DNA from: Alteromonas marina
Lineage (GTDB): Bacteria > Pseudomonadota > Gammaproteobacteria > Enterobacterales > Alteromonadaceae
Assembly: GCF_000808575.1 (NCBI RefSeq)
Contig: NZ_JWLW01000065.1
Coordinates: 83,767-147,766 of the forward strand
Direction: 5' to 3'
DNA length: 64,000 nt
Part shown: one piece after another, positions 1 to 9,254 of the stretch
Layout: the number at the start of each line of letters is the position of its first letter
Numbering within the stretch: the first letter of the stretch is position 1
Notes under the pieces: generated by a model
What the model saw: only the letters and a program-made list of their open reading frames with translations
Told to the model about the DNA's origin: nothing
Database searches by the model: none
Position numbers and translations under genes: made by a program

Positions 1-715
1 AACCTAAAAGGGTTTGAGGGTCTTTTTTCACATAGAATAAATGTTCATTGTCATTCGCCCATACAGCCCTACCTGACGTGCCCTCTAGCACATCGTTTAG
101 CTTTTCGTCGCTTTCCAGGTTTTTCACATATACGGTATAAATGCGACGACTAAGTGTGTCTTCTGAGTACGCCATGAGCATATTATTACTGCTAACCGCG
201 TAGCTACCAATGCTGAAATAATCATGCCCTTCAGACATAACATTCGCATCGAGCAACACTTGCGGCTCTGCATCTAGCGAGGGCTTTCTCAAATAAACAG
301 GATACTCATTTTCCCCAGAGTAACGGGTGTAGTACCAGTAGCCGTTATCAAACACAGGTACTGTAGAGTCGTCCTTCTCAATACGAGAAACCAGCTCTTC
401 ATAAAGCGCCTCTCGGGTCTCTTTAAGCGGAGCTAGTACTGTATCTACGTATCTATTCTCCTGTTCTAAGTGCGCCAATATCTCTGTATCGGTGCGCGAA
501 TCATCGCGCATCCAATAATAATTGTCGTTTCTGGTAACGCCATGGGCCGACATTTCGTAAGGCACTTTTTTCGCTACTGGTGCATTTACATTCGTATTTA
601 ACATGACTGCTCGTACTGTTTTATCTACTTTTTGTTCTAGGCTGTCCGATTTGTTCTCAACACCACAGCCCGACATCAGCCCACCTGCGGTAAGTACTAT
701 CCATAGATATTTCAT
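1..715 (-). CDS. ptrB: Oligopeptidase B-like S9A serine peptidase, N-terminal part (gene runs off the window)
   Basis: The gene continues past base 1, so only about 238 N-terminal residues are visible and the catalytic domain is outside the window. After a short N-terminal segment ending in LMSGC, a lipoprotein-type signal that would anchor the enzyme to a membrane, comes the typical S9A opening (YYWMRDD, then LEQENRY and YEELVSRIEKDDSTVP) and the start of the seven-bladed propeller. S9A oligopeptidase B cleaves short peptides after basic residues. The family is recognised from memory of the motifs; distinguishing it from prolyl oligopeptidase would need the missing C-terminus. The ATG at 715 is the only sensible start because the signal sequence begins there. 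Confidence 0.8.
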   Translation of the reverse strand, partial: MKYLWIVLTAGGLMSGCGVENKSDSLEQKVDKTVRAVMLNTNVNAPVAKKVPYEMSAHGVTRNDNYYWMRDDSRTDTEILAHLEQENRYVDTVLAPLKETREALYEELVSRIEKDDSTVPVFDNGYWYYTRYSGENEYPVYLRKPSLDAEPQVLLDANVMSEGHDYFSIGSYAVSSNNMLMAYSEDTLSRRIYTVYVKNLESDEKLNDVLEGTSGRAVWANDNEHLFYVKKDPQTLLG

Positions 716-1042
716 TATTTTTCCTTTTTAACACTTTTGGAATCACTGCACATTTCGCATTTTTAAAAGACGTAATTCTGTTAAAAATATTTTCAAAATT
801 GTGTGACGAAACGCGCAGCATAATTATATTGAGTATATATAAATGCAACTTAGGTTCTAGCATTATCGGCTTGTCGTTAATCGCTAGTGACCATATTAAA
901 TGTTACAAAATACACAAGCTCTCGTCAGAGATGAACAAAAAGCTGCGCACACAAAAACGCCGCCCATCTCAAGAGAAACAGGCGGCGTATATACTATTTT
1001 TATCATTTGTCTTGTGGCAGCGCGTCTACCAAGCTTGTAGCA
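716..1042. other. Intergenic region between fadR end and ptrB start
   Basis: This stretch of 327 bases has no convincing gene. It holds the fadR terminator at 953-988 and, beyond it, AT-rich sequence expected to carry the ptrB promoter. Two short open frames that cross it overlap ptrB or fadR and look like chance. Confidence 0.5.
953..988 (-). terminator. Rho-independent terminator after fadR
   Basis: Read on the minus strand, ACGCCGCC and GGCGGCGT form an 8-bp GC-rich stem around a roughly 16-base loop, followed by a run of T. It lies about 55 bases past the fadR stop codon. Confidence 0.85.
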
Positions 1043-1753
1043 TCAGTCAACTAGGTCTTTAGGCATTTCATCGCGAATAGCCTGCCACACCTTGCCACTT
1101 TCAATACCGTAGTTTCTAACTACCACTGGAACTCTGTCGTACTCACCCTTCTCTGCCACTTCAAGCAAATCGGCGTAATACTTCATCGCAATATCTCGGG
1201 CCGGCTGATGTGAGAAAAAATAACCGCCGATTCGCGAATAAAGTCCGCGGAAACCGTTCATCATTAAGACAAATACGTTATTGTTTGAGGCAAGCGCTAG
1301 ATCGTGAGTCATTTGATAATCAAATTGAGCAAACGCCAAGCCTTCTTGATCTACATTTTTGTACCTAGCAATGATATCTGCAGACGCTTGAGGATTGTTA
1401 CGAATGGCGCCTCGGATGAAAACTGCACTTAAATTCGTGCGAGCAGCAAGCAGATTATCGACCAATTCCGGAATGCCTTCTTGGTCCAAGCGAGCAAGCG
1501 TCTCGAGAATGTTAAGACCGCAGGTTTCCCAGAAATTATTTACCTTAGTTGGCTTTCCGTGCTGAATGGTCAACCAGCCATCACGAGCTAAACGTTGTAG
1601 CACTTCTCTTAACGTAGTTCGCGTTACACCAATTAACTCAGAAAGCTCTCTTTCTGCAGGCAAAATGGTGCCAGGTGGAAATCGTCCACTCCAAATAGAT
1701 TCAACAATGTATTCTTCGGCGAATCCAGCTGGACTCTGTGCCTTATAAATCAT
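1043..1753 (-). CDS. fadR: Fatty acid metabolism transcriptional regulator FadR
   Basis: A GntR-family regulator that in E. coli represses beta-oxidation genes and activates fabA/fabB, released from DNA by long-chain acyl-CoA. At 236 residues it is close to the 239 of E. coli. The N-terminal winged helix (about residues 1-72) is nearly identical to E. coli FadR, including [20 protein letters not shown] and the [19 protein letters not shown] stretch, so the operator should be conserved. The C-terminal acyl-CoA-binding helical domain is more divergent. It is divergent from nhaB, as in enterobacteria. A 17-bp FadR-like site lies 33 bases upstream of its start (1786-1802), suggesting autoregulation. 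Confidence 0.97.
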   Translation of the reverse strand: MIYKAQSPAGFAEEYIVESIWSGRFPPGTILPAERELSELIGVTRTTLREVLQRLARDGWLTIQHGKPTKVNNFWETCGLNILETLARLDQEGIPELVDNLLAARTNLSAVFIRGAIRNNPQASADIIARYKNVDQEGLAFAQFDYQMTHDLALASNNNVFVLMMNGFRGLYSRIGGYFFSHQPARDIAMKYYADLLEVAEKGEYDRVPVVVRNYGIESGKVWQAIRDEMPKDLVD

Positions 1754-2183
1754 AACTAATCGCCTGCACGTTATTGTTATTTTGCAACTGATTGTACCAG
1801 ATGCTGTTTTATTATCACAATGAATTATGCCTCGTCCACTAAAGCTTTTAACAACTTGTTAAAATTAAAGTGTTATTTCAAACACCATTAAATGTCTGCT
1901 GCTCATTTTGTGTGCGAAATATTACGCATTGCCAATTTCAATGATAACTATGGTTAAAAAAGTGATAAATATTCAGTGACTTTCACATGGTGGGGTCTGT
2001 GAATTGCTTTCTCAAGACGTTAATATCATGTACGCTTAATTTCCGACTATAATGACAGCAGCAAAACCGCGGTAAGGCGAATTATATCGCGCAAAGCCAG
2101 CAGTTTATGTATGCAATAACCGGAACTACACAGTATAAAGATGCGCAAAAATGCGTGCTTTGTTGTAAAAGGAACAGGAACTC
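1754..2183. other. Divergent promoter region of fadR and nhaB
   Basis: This stretch of 430 bases has no open gene. It holds the FadR-like site at 1786-1802 next to fadR, AT-rich sequence in the middle, and a purine-rich ribosome-binding stretch (AGGAACAGGAAC) just before nhaB. No other regulatory motif could be assigned with confidence. Confidence 0.5.
1786..1802 (-). promoter_or_regulatory. Candidate FadR operator upstream of fadR
   Basis: Read on the minus strand the site is ATCTGGTACAATCAGTT. It shares 14 of 17 bases with the E. coli fadB operator as I recall it (ATCTGGTACGACCAGAT). It lies 33 bases upstream of the fadR start, where a bound repressor would act on its own gene. This is a match by eye, not a scored search. 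Confidence 0.55.
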
Positions 2184-3758
2184 ATGCAAACCTCAATGAT
2201 CGCGGCGATCTATAAGAATTTCCTGGGACATGCGCCCGACTGGTATAAAAAAACCATCATTGCCTTTCTCATTGTTAACCCCTTCATCTTTATGGTGGAC
2301 CCATATGTTGCTGGCTGGACGCTTGTAATCCAATTTATATTTACCTTGGCAATGGCGCTGAAGTGTTATCCACTTCAACCAGGCGGCCTACTGCTTATTG
2401 AAGCCATGTTCATTGGAATGACGTCTCCTGGTCACATGATGCACGAGATTGAAGTGAATTTAGAAGTACTCTTACTTCTAGTATTCATGGTAGCGGGCAT
2501 CTACTTTATGAAAGACCTGCTGATGTACTTATTTACCAAGTTGGTGATAAAGGTTCGAAACAAGTTGGTGCTTTCTCTTTCTTTTATTTTTGCATCTGCG
2601 TTTCTATCGGCGTTTCTCGACGCATTAACGGTTGTTGCAGTAATAATCAGTGTAGGTCTGGGCTTTTACTCTATCTATCACAAAGTAGCGTCGGGCAAGG
2701 AGTTTCATTCTGATCACGACCACACTAGCGACGACGAGTTGGGAAGCCACGACTTAGAAGACTTCAGAGCTTTCCTACGCAACCTTATGATGCACTCAGC
2801 CGTAGGTACTGCCCTTGGTGGTGTTATGACCATGGTAGGCGAACCACAGAACCTGATTATTGCAGACAAGGCAGGCTGGGACTTCGTTGAATTTTTCATC
2901 CGTATGGCACCTGTTACTATCCCAGTATTCGTATTTGGACTACTTACCACCGTAATTCTGGAAAAAACCGGTATGTTTTCATACGGCGCAAAATTACCTG
3001 CAGCGGTAAGACAGATTTTGGTCGACTATAACGACCATATGGACAAGGGCCGCAGTAAGCGTGAAACCGCTAAGCTGGTAGTACAAGCACTAATAGGTGT
3101 TTGGTTAATCATTGGCCTTGCTACGCATATGGCGTCAGTGGGTCTTATCGGTCTGTCTGTTATTGTACTTGCTACTTCAATGAGCGGTGTTATCGAAGAG
3201 CACGCACTTGGTAAAGCGTTCGAAGAAGCACTGCCATTTACCGCACTACTTTGCGTATTCTTTGGCGTAGTAGCCGTTATCATTGACCAGGGCCTTTTCC
3301 AGCCGGTAATCCATTGGGTACTATCGTTTGAAGGCGAAACGCAAATGGTTATGTTCTATCTTGCTAACGGTGTGCTTTCGATGGTGAGTGACAACGTGTT
3401 TGTGGGCTCTGTTTATATCACTGAAGTCACAGCGGCTCTACAGGCCGGTCAAATCACACGTGACCAGTACGATATGCTTGCTGTAGCAATCAATACGGGA
3501 ACCAACTTACCAAGTGTGGCAACACCAAACGGTCAAGCTGCTTTCCTATTCTTGCTGACCTCAGCCATCGCGCCACTGCTTCGTTTGTCGTACGGCCGTA
3601 TGGTTATGATGGCATTGCCATATACCATCGTGCTGACCATCGTTGGTTTGTTAGCAACATACATTGGACTTGCTGATGCTACTCAGGTGCTTTACGACAT
3701 GCACCTCATTGAACACCACACCGCTGCTGAAGCGGGTGCTCAAGCGGTAGGCCACTAA
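2184..3758 (+). CDS. nhaB: Na+/H+ antiporter NhaB
   Basis: An inner-membrane antiporter that exports Na+ in exchange for H+, useful in a marine cell. The 524 residues compare with 513 in E. coli NhaB and show many hydrophobic segments across the length, with conserved blocks such as the N-terminal [44 protein letters not shown] and [21 protein letters not shown] hydrophilic His/Asp-rich loop lies near residues 170-195. The start is the ATG after AGGAACAGGAACTC. dsbB follows after three bases, so the two are cotranscribed, the same nhaB-dsbB arrangement next to fadR as in enterobacteria. Confidence 0.97.
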   Translation: MQTSMIAAIYKNFLGHAPDWYKKTIIAFLIVNPFIFMVDPYVAGWTLVIQFIFTLAMALKCYPLQPGGLLLIEAMFIGMTSPGHMMHEIEVNLEVLLLLVFMVAGIYFMKDLLMYLFTKLVIKVRNKLVLSLSFIFASAFLSAFLDALTVVAVIISVGLGFYSIYHKVASGKEFHSDHDHTSDDELGSHDLEDFRAFLRNLMMHSAVGTALGGVMTMVGEPQNLIIADKAGWDFVEFFIRMAPVTIPVFVFGLLTTVILEKTGMFSYGAKLPAAVRQILVDYNDHMDKGRSKRETAKLVVQALIGVWLIIGLATHMASVGLIGLSVIVLATSMSGVIEEHALGKAFEEALPFTALLCVFFGVVAVIIDQGLFQPVIHWVLSFEGETQMVMFYLANGVLSMVSDNVFVGSVYITEVTAALQAGQITRDQYDMLAVAINTGTNLPSVATPNGQAAFLFLLTSAIAPLLRLSYGRMVMMALPYTIVLTIVGLLATYIGLADATQVLYDMHLIEHHTAAEAGAQAVGH

Positions 3759-3761
3759 TCT

Positions 3762-4289
3762 ATGCGCGGAATCATTCACAGCATTAGCCAATGGGCAGAG
3801 CACAAGTCTTCATGGCTTGTGCTCTTCGCCACGTCATTGGCATTAGAAATTGCTGCGCTTTACTTTCAGTACGGCATGGGGTTAAAACCCTGCATTATGT
3901 GCATCTATCAGCGAACCGCCATGTACGGAATTGTGTTGTCAGCACTTATTGTCGTTATTAAAAACAACGGCTTTACACGCATGCTTGGCTTCGCTGGTTG
4001 GGCTGTATCTGCAGGATGGGGCTTCTTAATTGCCAAAGAGCACGTAGGCATTCTCAATGCCGCGAACCCATTTTTTGCCAGCTGTGAAATAGTGCCAAAC
4101 TTTCCTTCGTGGTTACAACTTCACGAGTGGCTACCCGCTGTATTTGCCGCTGAAGGTGACTGTTTAGAAGATTCGTGGCAATTTTTGTCTATGGGAATGG
4201 CTGAGTGGATGCAAATTATTTTTGCTGCCTACTTTGCTGTATTCGCTATTGTGTTTGCATGTCGATTATTGGATAAGAAACCCTTTTGA
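3762..4289 (+). CDS. dsbB: Disulfide bond formation protein DsbB
   Basis: An inner-membrane quinone reductase that reoxidises periplasmic DsbA. At 175 residues it has the expected four hydrophobic segments, the redox pair C44-x-x-C47 (CIMC) followed by QR (R51, the quinone-side arginine of the family), and the second periplasmic pair C108 and C134. It starts 3 bases after nhaB and its stop codon overlaps the next gene by four bases, so the three form one operon. Confidence 0.95.
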   Translation: MRGIIHSISQWAEHKSSWLVLFATSLALEIAALYFQYGMGLKPCIMCIYQRTAMYGIVLSALIVVIKNNGFTRMLGFAGWAVSAGWGFLIAKEHVGILNAANPFFASCEIVPNFPSWLQLHEWLPAVFAAEGDCLEDSWQFLSMGMAEWMQIIFAAYFAVFAIVFACRLLDKKPF

Positions 4290-4840
4290 TCGACTTATCC
4301 ATTCTACCGTCACGCCTACCTCCTATACATACGGAACAAGGCCCCATTTCCATTCAGCGCATTGCGGAGAAACACTGCTATGCGCTTTGTGAGGCTGGGC
4401 AACAGTCTATCCATCACGTAAAACCTTGGTTTGGTTCAGCGGTTTGCCCTGTTACACCAGCACTGTCCAAGCAGTGCATCGCCAACATGGAAAAGGCCCG
4501 AGATACAGGCTATGGACTTACCTACTTGCTAATGCACGACGAAAAGTGCTTAGGTATGGGCATTATCAATCATATTCATCACACGCACCTTACCGCTAAT
4601 CTTGGCTACTGGCTCAGACCAGACGCATGCGGAAAAGGTTTAGCTACCGCGATTTGTGAAGCCTTGAAGAAGCTTGCGTTCTCTCAAATGAATTTGCATA
4701 GATTGGAATGCTTTATAGAGCCTAACAACAAGGCAAGTATACGTGTAGCAGAGCGAATTGGTGGTACAAAAGAAGGGCTTTGTCGCAAACGCGTATTTGG
4801 CAGAGACGCGCTTCTTTACGCCCTCATTAATGAAAGCTAG
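4286..4840 (+). CDS. GNAT-family N-acetyltransferase, RimL/RimJ-like
   Basis: A 184-residue acetyltransferase of the type that acetylates protein N-termini or small amines using acetyl-CoA. Visible signs are the GYWLRPDACGKGLATA segment (the acetyl-CoA pyrophosphate-binding loop, variant of Q/R-x-x-G-x-G/A) and NNKASIRVAERIGG, typical of the RimL group. It uses a TTG start that overlaps the dsbB stop codon by four bases (TTGA), indicating translational coupling; no in-frame ATG keeps the N-terminal fold. The substrate cannot be told from sequence. Confidence 0.85.
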   Translation: MIDLSILPSRLPPIHTEQGPISIQRIAEKHCYALCEAGQQSIHHVKPWFGSAVCPVTPALSKQCIANMEKARDTGYGLTYLLMHDEKCLGMGIINHIHHTHLTANLGYWLRPDACGKGLATAICEALKKLAFSQMNLHRLECFIEPNNKASIRVAERIGGTKEGLCRKRVFGRDALLYALINES

Positions 4841-4881
4841 GCGGCCTAAAATATTGTCATTTTAAGCGGCTATTTTTATGT

Positions 4882-6165
4882 TTAGAATGTGTACATCAAC
4901 GCCGTATATGCATACATAGCATCGTCTGGATATGCGCCACTGTCTAATGCATCACCTTTCGCTAGATAAGCTCCACCCAACTCTAATCGTAGCGGTTTAA
5001 ACGCTTGATATCGCCAACGGAATTCGAGTTGATGTCCTAAGAAGTCTTCATCACCACTTGCTACTTTTTGAAGCCACAGCGCTTTGTAACCAATCATAAT
5101 GTTATGCAAACCATCGAGCTTAGTCACACTTCTTAATCCGGGGGCTAATATATTGCTGCGAGGAAACGTTTGATATACATCAGTAGGGCCGTAGTCGAAG
5201 CGTCGAAGTCCATACAATGAATCAAAGGCATGTATGGTATCATCGGTGGTATCATTATCACCGCTTGCTGCGTCAATTTCGCCTCTCAAAAATGTATTTT
5301 CGCTTATTTGTTTTCCTAAATGGCTATGTATCATCCACGCTTTAACGTCTCTATCGGTTATATCTGCTGAAGAAGTAGATTGACGCGCATGACCCGTTTG
5401 CCCTATTGCCTCAATATTGTATTTCCATCCCTCTGAAAATTCTCTAGTATGATCTACAGAGAAAGTAAACAAATCTCTGTTTTTAGTATTAAGATCGGCA
5501 GAATCTGATTCTTTGAGCCAATAGCTTTGAACTTTCCACGCTTTATCTGACGACTCTGCGTAGATACCAAAGAACTTTCTATTACTGAAACTTTTGTCGA
5601 ACGCGCGTTTATTATCATCTATTGATGCCGTATCTACAGGAAAACGCGATACTGGCAACAAATAAAAACTTCTGACACTCCAGTCGTTCCAGTGAGAATC
5701 GATTACCGCTCCTTCAAAGCTACTTGTTGCATTACGGAATCGCGTACGTGCCATTAAACGGCGGCTTCCATGATCGAGGGTAACTCGACCTACGGTTACG
5801 CTATCAATGTGTTCACTTACGCCTTTATATGAAAGGTAAAATTGCACAGGTTCAAGCGTGTTAACCTGTGAAGACTTTAGCGTTGGATCGTTATCATCTA
5901 GATAAGCGCGTGAATCTTCTATCTCAACAGCGGCTTCCCAATTGCCGTACTTTGCTTCACCTTTAAATCTCATTCGCGTTGAAATACGCTCGTTGGTTTT
6001 TGAACGTACATCTTCTGTTGTAGGAAAGATTGGGTTATTCAAGGTTTCGTAACGCACCCTTACCGACCCGCTGTAATCAAATTCGAATTCCTTTGCGTCG
6101 ATGCTGAGTGGAGCGACTGCCATTGCAGACGACAAAAATAAGACATTGGTTGCAAGTTTCTTCAT
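4882..6165 (-). CDS. Alginate-export-type outer membrane beta-barrel protein
   Basis: The 427-residue protein has a signal peptide (about residues 1-24, ending SIDA) and then alternating polar and hydrophobic strands with an acidic/aromatic pattern, ending LMYTF with a C-terminal Phe as required for BAM-dependent outer membrane insertion. The opening FDYSGSVRVRYETLNNP, the VTVGRVTLDHGSRRLMAR segment and LEFRWRYQAFKPLRLELGGAY match the alginate_exp family. In Alteromonas such porins may take up or export polysaccharide fragments; the substrate here is unknown. It stands alone, divergent from the chemoreceptor. Confidence 0.75.
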   Translation of the reverse strand: MKKLATNVLFLSSAMAVAPLSIDAKEFEFDYSGSVRVRYETLNNPIFPTTEDVRSKTNERISTRMRFKGEAKYGNWEAAVEIEDSRAYLDDNDPTLKSSQVNTLEPVQFYLSYKGVSEHIDSVTVGRVTLDHGSRRLMARTRFRNATSSFEGAVIDSHWNDWSVRSFYLLPVSRFPVDTASIDDNKRAFDKSFSNRKFFGIYAESSDKAWKVQSYWLKESDSADLNTKNRDLFTFSVDHTREFSEGWKYNIEAIGQTGHARQSTSSADITDRDVKAWMIHSHLGKQISENTFLRGEIDAASGDNDTTDDTIHAFDSLYGLRRFDYGPTDVYQTFPRSNILAPGLRSVTKLDGLHNIMIGYKALWLQKVASGDEDFLGHQLEFRWRYQAFKPLRLELGGAYLAKGDALDSGAYPDDAMYAYTALMYTF

Positions 6166-6407
6166 CTGAAACCTTACTTAATCGAAATAGTAAAAAGTGA
6201 GCGGAGTATAAAGTAGTCTCTTGGATTACACTCTTGTCCTTTTGTATAAAAAGCGGGATGTAGCCCGATGAACACTGTGGGAGATTACACCTAACATAAA
6301 GTCTAATCGATTTAGCTATGATAACCATCTAGCATATTAAGCATGAATAAACTTTGGGATTGCTCGCGTTGTTTAGCAGTTCTTTTTCCTCATCTACAGT
6401 GGTCTAC

Positions 6408-8054
6408 ATGCTAAACTTTGACAATTTAACAATACGCAAAAAGCTCGCAATACCTACCAGTTTTGTTGCACTTCTCCTTTTAATTGTTAGCTTTTTGAGC
6501 ATTACAAATGCTAGATTCCTATCCAGTAATACAGACACATTATCCTCAGTGTTTAGCCAATCGATAAGCGCCGCGTTGAATGCTGATAGGGATCTTTATC
6601 AGGCTCATTCGGCGATATTGGACATCATGCTCGCAGCACAGCTTAACCAAAAGGACCTAATTCCAGCCTTAACTAAAGATTATGAAGAGAATGTCCAGCA
6701 AGCCAAAAACCGCATGGAAAAAGTGCTCACCCTTACAAAAGAATATCCAGAAGTAAGCGCGGAAGCGTCATCTTATAAACAAGACTTTGAGCGGTGGACA
6801 AATCTAAATACAAAAATTTTTGAATTAGTTCGCTCTGGAGATGTGCGTAACGGAGCCAGTGAATACCACAATAATGGCATGCCTGTTTTCGAAGCGTTAA
6901 GAAAAAATTTCGATCGCGTTGGAGAATCAGTCAAACAGCTCTCAGACAAAACCGCACAGACCAGTCTAAGCACCAGTGATAGCCAAACGCTTTACCTTCT
7001 CGTTGCATTAGCACTTGCAGTCATTGCGTGTGTATTGACCATCGTCATGGGGCCAAGACTCATTACAAAGCGCATCGATACGTTAAAATATATGCTGGAC
7101 TCGATAAGCCAAGGCGAAGGTGACCTTACACAGAGAATTAAAACAAATGGGCGTGATGAAATAACAGACGTTGCCCACTCGTTTAATGGCTTGATGGACA
7201 ATTTACAGCGTCTAATATCGTTTATTAAAAGTGATGTTACATCGCTTGCACAAGCAGAAAGAGAGATGAACGCTTCTTCTAGCGCTGTAGCGCAAATCTC
7301 AACACAGCAGAAATGCAACCTTGATCAAATTGCAACGGCAGTAAATCAGCTAAGCCATGCCCTACGAGAAGTTGCAGACAACACACAAATCGCGTCTACT
7401 GACACTCAAACAGCTAACAATGATGCTGAAAATAGTAAAAGTGCCGTAACGCTGTCCACAGACAGCATCGCGAAAACAAACGATGCGATACGTCAAGCAA
7501 GTAATGTAATTCAGAAACTGGAAAAAGAAACAAAAGAAATTTCTTCTCTGCTCAGCGTCATTAGCGGCATCTCAGAACAGACTAACTTGCTTGCATTAAA
7601 TGCCGCAATTGAAGCGGCTAGAGCGGGTGAGCAAGGGCGTGGGTTTGCTGTCGTGGCGGATGAAGTGAGATCACTGGCCAACCGCTCTCAACAAGCAACA
7701 ACAGATATTAACGAAATGCTTTCTAATCTTAACAAGGGGGTAGAAGAAGCAGTAACTGCAATCGAAGCAGGTTCATCGCAAATGGAAGAGGTTGTCGAGA
7801 TTTCTGCAACGCTTAAAAAACAACTAGATACTGTGTCTAATTCAGTGATAAGTGCGAACGATCGCATCTACCAAATCGCTGCTGCTACCGAAGAGCAAAG
7901 TCAAGTCGTCGACAATCTCAACGACAATATTTCTTCTCTCAATACGCTAAGCCAACAAGTTATGGGCACTATTGAGGAATCTGGAAACGCTAGCGATAAA
8001 GTAAGCGATGCAACAAGGCACATAGCTAAAAATATCGGTCGCTTCAACGTTTAA
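6408..8054 (+). CDS. Methyl-accepting chemotaxis protein
   Basis: A membrane chemoreceptor that signals to CheA/CheW. Reading from the ATG at 6408 it has a first membrane segment near residues 13-33, a helical sensor region of about 155 residues, a second membrane segment near 192-212 followed by a HAMP domain ([22 protein letters not shown]), and a cytoplasmic coiled coil with the highly conserved hairpin tip [20 protein letters not shown]. No C-terminal NWETF-like pentapeptide for CheR docking is present. The frame is open upstream to a TTG at 6354, but the ATG places the first helix at the expected position; neither has a strong ribosome site. The ligand is unknown. Confidence 0.92.
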   Translation: MLNFDNLTIRKKLAIPTSFVALLLLIVSFLSITNARFLSSNTDTLSSVFSQSISAALNADRDLYQAHSAILDIMLAAQLNQKDLIPALTKDYEENVQQAKNRMEKVLTLTKEYPEVSAEASSYKQDFERWTNLNTKIFELVRSGDVRNGASEYHNNGMPVFEALRKNFDRVGESVKQLSDKTAQTSLSTSDSQTLYLLVALALAVIACVLTIVMGPRLITKRIDTLKYMLDSISQGEGDLTQRIKTNGRDEITDVAHSFNGLMDNLQRLISFIKSDVTSLAQAEREMNASSSAVAQISTQQKCNLDQIATAVNQLSHALREVADNTQIASTDTQTANNDAENSKSAVTLSTDSIAKTNDAIRQASNVIQKLEKETKEISSLLSVISGISEQTNLLALNAAIEAARAGEQGRGFAVVADEVRSLANRSQQATTDINEMLSNLNKGVEEAVTAIEAGSSQMEEVVEISATLKKQLDTVSNSVISANDRIYQIAAATEEQSQVVDNLNDNISSLNTLSQQVMGTIEESGNASDKVSDATRHIAKNIGRFNV

Positions 8055-8069
8055 AAAGAGAGCAACAAA

Positions 8070-8098
8070 TTAAAGCATGCTGTCGTGGCATGCTTTAA
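8070..8098. terminator. Bidirectional hairpin between the chemoreceptor and ycgN
   Basis: A perfect 11-bp inverted repeat (TTAAAGCATGC / GCATGCTTTAA) with a 7-base loop sits between two convergent genes. The right arm includes the ycgN stop codon. There is no long T run, so termination strength is uncertain. Confidence 0.6.
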
Positions 8099-8589
8099 TC
8101 AATATCCTCCAGCGGCCAAATGGCTATATAGTCTTCAAAATTATTTAAATCCACGTCGGTTTCAAAGACAGTTTTATTCCGTACCGACATACCTTTCGCA
8201 TGCATCACATGTTTCTTACCCTTGTTCAACAAGGGATGCCATGATGGTATGCCCCTCCCTTCGTGAAGGCGGCGATAGGTACAACTATTTGGCATAAAAA
8301 AGATGTCTTTTAGATTCTCTTTTGTCAGCTTCACGCAATCAGGCACTAGCTCCGTGCGTCTTTCATATTGGGTACATTCACATTTCTTTGTGTTCAAATA
8401 CGTACACACAATATTGGTATAGTGAATCTTCTCATTATCGTTAATGTGGTCGGTCACTTCGTATTCTTCTACCGCGTCATCATCGATAAATTTTTGCAGA
8501 CAACATTTACCACACCCATCACAAAGTGATTCCCACTCCTGTTGGGTCATCTCTTCTAAAGATTTGGTTTCCCAAAACGCTGCGGTCAT
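8095..8589 (-). CDS. ycgN: YcgN-type cysteine cluster protein (UPF0260)
   Basis: A conserved cytoplasmic protein of unknown role that probably binds metal or an Fe-S cluster. The 164-residue product has the family cysteine pattern: LCDGCGKCCLQK near the N-terminus, then further Cys in CTYLNTKKCECTQYERR, PDCVKL and NSCTYRRL, and ends with the SWHPLL and MSVRNK blocks seen in E. coli YcgN. An extra segment (residues about 39-54, VEEYEVTDHINDNEKI) lengthens the loop between the first and second cysteine groups compared with E. coli. Its start overlaps the ycgM stop by four bases, so it is the last gene of the ycgL-mltB-ycgM-ycgN run. Confidence 0.9.
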   Translation of the reverse strand: MTAAFWETKSLEEMTQQEWESLCDGCGKCCLQKFIDDDAVEEYEVTDHINDNEKIHYTNIVCTYLNTKKCECTQYERRTELVPDCVKLTKENLKDIFFMPNSCTYRRLHEGRGIPSWHPLLNKGKKHVMHAKGMSVRNKTVFETDVDLNNFEDYIAIWPLEDID

Positions 8590-9254
8590 TCTGCTATTAC
8601 CTCAGTTTCCACGGTTAAATGATTGTCTAGCGTTGCAACAACCGTATCTTGCGAGCAAAGCTTACCTACCCCTTTGGGCGTGCCCGTAAGGATCACGTCA
8701 CCACTGTCTAACGTAAATTTAGATGACATATGGGCGATGAGGGGGATGATTTTATGCAGCATCAGCTCGGTATGTCCCAGCTGTCTAACCACCCCGTTTA
8801 TGGTTAGGGTAAAACGTAGGTCTTCTAAGTTGTCTATCTCACTTAACGGCACAAAACCTGATAGAGGTGCACTGTTGTCAAAAGACTTTGCTCTTTCCCA
8901 AGGCTGGCCTTGCTTCTTAAGCTCAGCTTGAACCTCGCGAAGAGTTAAATCGAGACCAAGTCCTATACCCCATATCGCGGCTTCTACGTCATCTACACTC
9001 GCATTCTTCAATGATGATTTTAGCAGCACGGCGACTTCAAGCTCATTGTGACACTCGCCTTTGTCGGTAGGAATGGCAATAGGCTTCTGCATATGACATA
9101 AGGCAGCCTTTGGCTTCATAAACAGCAAGGGTGCTTCAGATACGGTAGAGTTCATTTCTTGAATGTGGTCAAGGTAGTTGCGACCTATACAAACCACTTT
9201 ACTAACAGGTAGTGATATTTCACTGCCTTGAGAATCAATGTGACGATAAGCCAT
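8586..9254 (-). CDS. ycgM: Fumarylacetoacetate hydrolase family protein YcgM
   Basis: A 222-residue FAH-fold enzyme (E. coli YcgM is 219). Family members hydrolyse or decarboxylate acylpyruvate-type beta-keto acids with a divalent metal; the cellular substrate is not certain. Visible blocks are VVCIGRNYLDHIQEM, LFMKPKAAL, HNELEVAVLL with the metal-binding Glu pair, the Asp in WGIGLGLDLTLRE, and VILTGTPKGVG. I chose the ATG at 9254, which overlaps the mltB stop codon (TAATG); the longer frame begins inside mltB and adds 23 unrelated residues. It overlaps ycgN downstream by four bases. Confidence 0.92.
   Translation of the reverse strand: MAYRHIDSQGSEISLPVSKVVCIGRNYLDHIQEMNSTVSEAPLLFMKPKAALCHMQKPIAIPTDKGECHNELEVAVLLKSSLKNASVDDVEAAIWGIGLGLDLTLREVQAELKKQGQPWERAKSFDNSAPLSGFVPLSEIDNLEDLRFTLTINGVVRQLGHTELMLHKIIPLIAHMSSKFTLDSGDVILTGTPKGVGKLCSQDTVVATLDNHLTVETEVIAE

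Noticed and set aside
799..1062. An 87-residue plus-strand frame between ptrB and fadR
   Set aside because: It overlaps the fadR end and the terminator hairpin, and has low-complexity, non-protein-like composition.
1937..1955. A partial Fur-like site (AATGATAAC) between fadR and nhaB
   Set aside because: Only one half-site matches well, unlike the 16 of 19 site at 55321; not strong enough to report as a site.
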